Assembly (NCBI GenBank): GCA_947387575.1 | Contig: CANDOC010000014.1 | Span: forward strand, 1-64,000 | DNA from: Spongorhabdus nitratireducens | GTDB taxonomy: Bacteria > Pseudomonadota > Gammaproteobacteria > Pseudomonadales > Endozoicomonadaceae | Reading direction: 5' to 3' | Length of the DNA: 64,000 bases | Shown: piece by piece, positions 61,501 through 64,000 of the stretch | Position numbering within the stretch: the stretch's first letter is position 1 | Layout: each line of letters begins with the position of its first letter | Notes under the pieces: model-generated | Told to the model about the DNA's origin: nothing | Databases searched by the model: none | The model's input: the letters and a program-made list of their open reading frames with translations, nothing else | Made by a program: the position numbers and the translations under genes

Positions 61501-62928
61501 CCTGATGTATTCCTTAATCCGGAACAGCCAAAAGAAGAATCTCAACCTGCTGCGGTTGCGACTACTCCGGATATACCGGATGTATTCCTGAATGCGGCGC
61601 AACCCGTTGAACAGAGCGAACCTGCTGAGAAGGCAATAGAGCCAGAAGAAAAAGTATCCACAGAACCTGAACAACAACCTGAATCTGCTGCAGACACTAT
61701 TCAGAATATGAACATGTTGCAGGATGACAGGAAAAGTATCAGTCGTGATGACCGGGTATTGCTGGTGGTTGAAGACGATCGCCGATTTGGAGACATACTG
61801 GCTAAATCATCCCGCAAGCAGGGGTACAAATTCTTGTATGCAGAAACGGGTAAAGCCGGCCTGATGCTGGCAAAACATTACCGACCGGATGCGATTGTGC
61901 TGGATCTTGGCCTGCCGGATATGGATGGACAGGATGTACTACAGGAACTGAAAGAGGATGAATCAACCGCTACGATTCCGGTGCATATTGTTTCAGGTCG
62001 CGATCCGGATGGCTTCAATAATAGCGGCACCCTCAGCTATCTGGTCAAGCCGGTATCCAATGAACAGCTGAACAAACTGTTTTTGACCTTGCAGCACATC
62101 AAGGATGGTGAAATCCGCAAGGTCTTGCTGGTGGATGGCGATGATGGCAGTGGCAAGGTTATGGCAAAACTGCTGGGTCAGAAGAAGGCCAAGGTCTGTC
62201 ATGTAAAGACCATGAAAGCAGCGTTGAAAACTTTCAGTACAAAAAACTGGCAGTGCCTGATTGTGGATGTGGACCTACCGGATGGCAGCGGTCTGGACTT
62301 ACTTAAGCAGCTGGAAAAAGTTGAAGGAAAGGATCTGCCGCCGGTTATTGTTCATGCTGGACGTACTTTGGGTGAAGAAGAGCACCGCGCGCTACAGAAG
62401 TATACCCACAGTATGATAATGAAGGGTGAACACTCAGATGAGCGGATGAATGATGAAGTCTCTCTGTTTATGCACAGTGTTCAGAAATCGGATAACAAGC
62501 CAGTGCCGGAAGTGAAGGCAAAGCCTCCTGCAGGTAATGGTGGTGAGAAAACACTCAAAGGAAAGAAAATTCTGCTGGTGGATGATGACCTGAGAAATAC
62601 CTTTGCGCTGTCCAAGGCGCTGCAGGCTCAGGGGCTGGATATCACCATTGCCGATAATGGTCAGATGGCACTTGATAAGCTGGCTGAAACAGAAGGCATT
62701 GATCTGGTACTGATGGATATCATGATGCCGGTAATGGATGGTTATGAAGCCACCCAAAAGATACGAGAGAACAAGGCCTGGAAAGATTTGCCGGTTATTG
62801 CACTGACCGCCAAGGCGATGGCGGATGACCGGGCGAAGTGTATTGACGCCGGAGCTAACGATTATCTGACCAAACCGGTGGATATGAGTAAGCTGACAGA
62901 AATGATGAAACTGTGGCTCTATCGCTAA
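58507..62928 (+). CDS. Hybrid sensor histidine kinase with three receiver domains
   Basis: About 1473 residues. Order: TM1 (16-40), a periplasmic sensor region containing a His/Asp/Glu-rich insert (about 286-330), TM2 (about 374-395), HAMP, a GAF domain (about 471-598), and a long coiled coil (611-711). Next come HisKA with phospho-His H721 (MSHELRTPLNS), HATPase_c with N and G boxes (DQGIGIP, GGTGLGLA) to about 945, and a linker with the octamer DIPDVFLN twice. Three receiver domains follow, with likely phospho-acceptors D1133, D1254 and D1404. The middle receiver looks less canonical. ATG 58507 has AGGG six bases upstream; the frame opens at 58432. cheR and cheB follow, so it probably feeds a chemosensory-like output. 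Confidence 0.88.
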   Translation: MSADKIQESKFWPGRLATSLFFWFMLLSMVPVGIIGFVEYDKGKSVIVENKYHELSTVNQLLSRRLNEYFESIVTNLYVRAELAEKFVGQLSEGLEASRQTLPEYVRSDGYYALTDKYSNDLLSFLRFYDYSDVLIGDREGNLLYTVNGYEDLGQNLFSGDLRDTKLTSAVIKSFRSRLPQFSDVGRYEPVGDDKVCFFVLPLVNREQEVSGFLAVQLYAGVVQEFFNQGMSLGDGTTSYLVGKDKRVRFGEGLNTTEVMSRSSDTELIQFWLNHLEDETGEYTEHDHGSSIEFALEESADDHGHDDSEHSEDKAEHEDHMRQMMAHIKNYQNAQGEKVLGVFSPISIAGTSMALVSEVTEKWAFASIAEFRTRLLLVSLITSVMVLLAAAMITRRMVKPIRMITGWVQRVAAGEFVQGRVLSQRNEIGDLSRSFSVMTEQLRQASEEGNHRSWVQDGQAGLNDCIRGEHDLTKLATAIISYMARYLEIPLAAIYILNEEEQALKLMGAYAWQRRKHSNNAFKLGEGLVGQAALENQAIEVDSLPEGYFSIRSGMGEMAPHMVLVTPFSHNGKVKGVIEFALVHELSELKTEFIAQSLDKVASSVHSAQARGKMNVLLEQTTRQSEAMKQQQEELKSVNEELENRAQVLEESEEEMRAQSEELQKSNAELEEKTEQLQQQKYEIEQKNIAIQAASDEVNRKAKELAQASKYKSEFLANMSHELRTPLNSLLLLSQMLANNDDGNLNEDQIESAQVIYNGGKDLLDLINDILDLSKVEAGKMTVTLEDVELKEIAKTLQLQFAPLAKDKGLDYVVTLDENAPQFIMSDSQRLLQIIKNFLSNAFKFTAEGQVSIDIKPVSFSERAGEGVKTMLAFGVTDQGIGIPKEKQDAIFEAFQQADGSTSRQYGGTGLGLAISKEMAGLLGGHIGIESEEGKGSTFSLYLPIDLACSLGGNSVEADYKPGTETSALESSASEGVTVSTDEVDIAEISDKARELDIPDVFLNPEQPKEESQPAAVATTPDIPDVFLNAAQPVEQSEPAEKAIEPEEKVSTEPEQQPESAADTIQNMNMLQDDRKSISRDDRVLLVVEDDRRFGDILAKSSRKQGYKFLYAETGKAGLMLAKHYRPDAIVLDLGLPDMDGQDVLQELKEDESTATIPVHIVSGRDPDGFNNSGTLSYLVKPVSNEQLNKLFLTLQHIKDGEIRKVLLVDGDDGSGKVMAKLLGQKKAKVCHVKTMKAALKTFSTKNWQCLIVDVDLPDGSGLDLLKQLEKVEGKDLPPVIVHAGRTLGEEEHRALQKYTHSMIMKGEHSDERMNDEVSLFMHSVQKSDNKPVPEVKAKPPAGNGGEKTLKGKKILLVDDDLRNTFALSKALQAQGLDITIADNGQMALDKLAETEGIDLVLMDIMMPVMDGYEATQKIRENKAWKDLPVIALTAKAMADDRAKCIDAGANDYLTKPVDMSKLTEMMKLWLYR

Positions 62929-62947
62929 AAAAGGTTAATTGCTAAGC

Positions 62948-63772
62948 ATGGGTACAACAGGCAGGGAAGCCGACGAGATAAAAGTGCTGCTGGAAGCAGT
63001 GTATCTCCGCCATGGTTTTGATTACCGCAACTATGCCATGGCTTCCTTACGGCGGCGGGTTCATAAAGTGCTGGATGAGTCCGGTATCAAACAGATAATT
63101 GATCTGGTCCCGGCGATATGGAATGACGACAAGGTTGCTTCAGACTTTCTGCGGGTGATGTCGATTCCGGTCACTGAAATGTTTCGGGATCCGCCATTCT
63201 TTATTGAATTGCGGGAAAAAGTACTGCCGATTCTGGAAACCTATCCTTTTATCAAAATCTGGCATGCGGGCTGTGCAACCGGTGAAGAAGTATTGTCCAT
63301 GGCAATACTGTTGCGTGAGGCCGGGCTGGAAAAGAGGGTCAGAATCTATGCCACGGATTATAACGATCAGGTGCTGAAGGCCGCGAAGGAAGGCATCTAC
63401 TCAATGGACAAAATTCCCCTGTTTGAATCGAACTATCAGGATGCACAGGGGAAGGGCAAACTCTCGGATTACTATCACGCACGTTATGATCAGGCCAAGT
63501 TTGATCCTGAACTGCTGTCTAATGTGACCTTTGCCAATCATAACCTGGTCACTGACGGTGTTTTCGGTGAGATGAACCTGATTCTGTGCCGAAATGTGCT
63601 GATTTATTTCAACAAGGAATTACAACAACGGGTTTTTCGTCTGATAACAGACAGCCTTTGTCCCAGAGGTATTCTGGGGCTTGGCAATGGTGAAAGTCTG
63701 AGGTTTTCACCTTTGGCACGACATTATGAACATATCGATGCCAGCCTGCGGCTGTATCGGAAAAAGCTATGA
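62948..63772 (+). CDS. CheR-type protein-glutamate methyltransferase
   Basis: 274 residues, SAM-dependent methyltransferase of the CheR family. An N-terminal helical domain (LRRRVHKVLDESG) is followed by the Rossmann core with IKIWHAGCATGEEVLSMAI (SAM site), TDYNDQVLKAAKEGIY and LILCRNVLIYF. There is no TPR or other fusion. It starts 19 bases after the kinase stop, and a TTG at 62939 close to an AAGG is an alternative start. The stop overlaps the cheB start (ATGA). Its substrate here is not obviously a chemoreceptor, because none is encoded nearby in the window. Confidence 0.9.
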   Translation: MGTTGREADEIKVLLEAVYLRHGFDYRNYAMASLRRRVHKVLDESGIKQIIDLVPAIWNDDKVASDFLRVMSIPVTEMFRDPPFFIELREKVLPILETYPFIKIWHAGCATGEEVLSMAILLREAGLEKRVRIYATDYNDQVLKAAKEGIYSMDKIPLFESNYQDAQGKGKLSDYYHARYDQAKFDPELLSNVTFANHNLVTDGVFGEMNLILCRNVLIYFNKELQQRVFRLITDSLCPRGILGLGNGESLRFSPLARHYEHIDASLRLYRKKL

Positions 63773-64000
63773 GCCGTTATAAGGCTGTTGTTATCGGAGC
63801 CTCTGCAGGGGGCTTTGAATTGCTGGTCAACCTGCTTGAAGCTCTGCCTGCAAGTTTTCCGTTACCGGTATTGGTGGTGATTCATACGGCATCGAGCGGC
63901 AACACCTTATCCCAGGCGCTGGCCAAAGCAGCATCACTGTCTGTGGTTGAAGGTGTTGATAAACAGACCATACAGCAGGGACGGATTGTTGTTGCTCCCG
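63769..64000 (+). CDS. CheB-type methylesterase, N-terminal part, runs off the window
   Basis: 77 codons are visible (SRYKAVVIGASAGGFELLVNLL). The Ser of GASAGG is the expected nucleophile of CheB methylesterases, and VVIHTASSGN corresponds to the region usually written VVxHxP. There is no receiver domain at its N-terminus, unlike classical CheB, so it is a stand-alone esterase. It overlaps the cheR stop by 4 bases. The remainder is beyond 64000. Confidence 0.85.
   Translation, partial: MSRYKAVVIGASAGGFELLVNLLEALPASFPLPVLVVIHTASSGNTLSQALAKAASLSVVEGVDKQTIQQGRIVVAP

Overview
The window is a chromosomal segment of a gammaproteobacterium. The ribosomal and RNA polymerase gene order and protein sequences are closest to the Pseudomonas/Oceanospirillales type: birA-coaX-SPOR gene, then tRNA-Tyr-Gly-Thr, tRNA-Trp, secE-nusG-rplKAJL-rpoBC. 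A marine, possibly host-associated Oceanospirillales such as an Endozoicomonas relative is my guess from general protein character. The sequence shown cannot prove the genus.

Layout. 1-73: 3' end of a 5S rRNA and its terminator. 74-4343: a DASS-type anion transporter (minus), then birA, coaX and a SPOR-domain gene. 4449-5120: four tRNA genes in two transcription units, without the tufB gene that usually sits among them. 5243-17962: secE, nusG, rplKAJL and rpoBC, with an L10-type leader and an unusually long rplL-rpoB gap of about 0.8 kb. 17963-22291: an accessory block of four genes (an orphan basic protein, DUF4286, a choice-of-anchor I lipoprotein and a short SbmA/BacA-like transporter) that separates rpoC from rpsL. 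22292-26724: str operon (rpsL, rpsG, fusA, tuf). 26908-40913: S10, spc and alpha operons in canonical order, ending with rpoA-rplQ and a strong terminator.

Beyond 41 kb lie ordinary chromosomal genes. These are an HAAAP amino acid permease, an alanine/serine-glyoxylate type aminotransferase, a POT peptide transporter, an unrecognised 317-residue protein carrying a eukaryote-like PP1 docking motif, uvrA, a DUF819 membrane protein, an LCAD-like acyl-CoA dehydrogenase, a YajR-like MFS transporter, ssb, a DsbA-like thiol oxidoreductase and a ZntA-like metal P-type ATPase. Divergent from the ATPase is a very large hybrid histidine kinase with three receiver domains, followed by cheR and the start of cheB at the window edge.

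The most notable non-coding object is a 259-bp foldback element at 42552-42810. It has 30-bp terminal inverted repeats and two internal long-stem hairpins, and looks like a non-autonomous mobile element (MITE). Other points of interest are a promoter-operator of ArsR/SmtB type in front of the metal ATPase, a histidine-rich insert in the sensor region of the adjacent kinase, the missing tufB, and the genes wedged between rpoC and rpsL. No CRISPR array, prophage or intact insertion sequence was seen.
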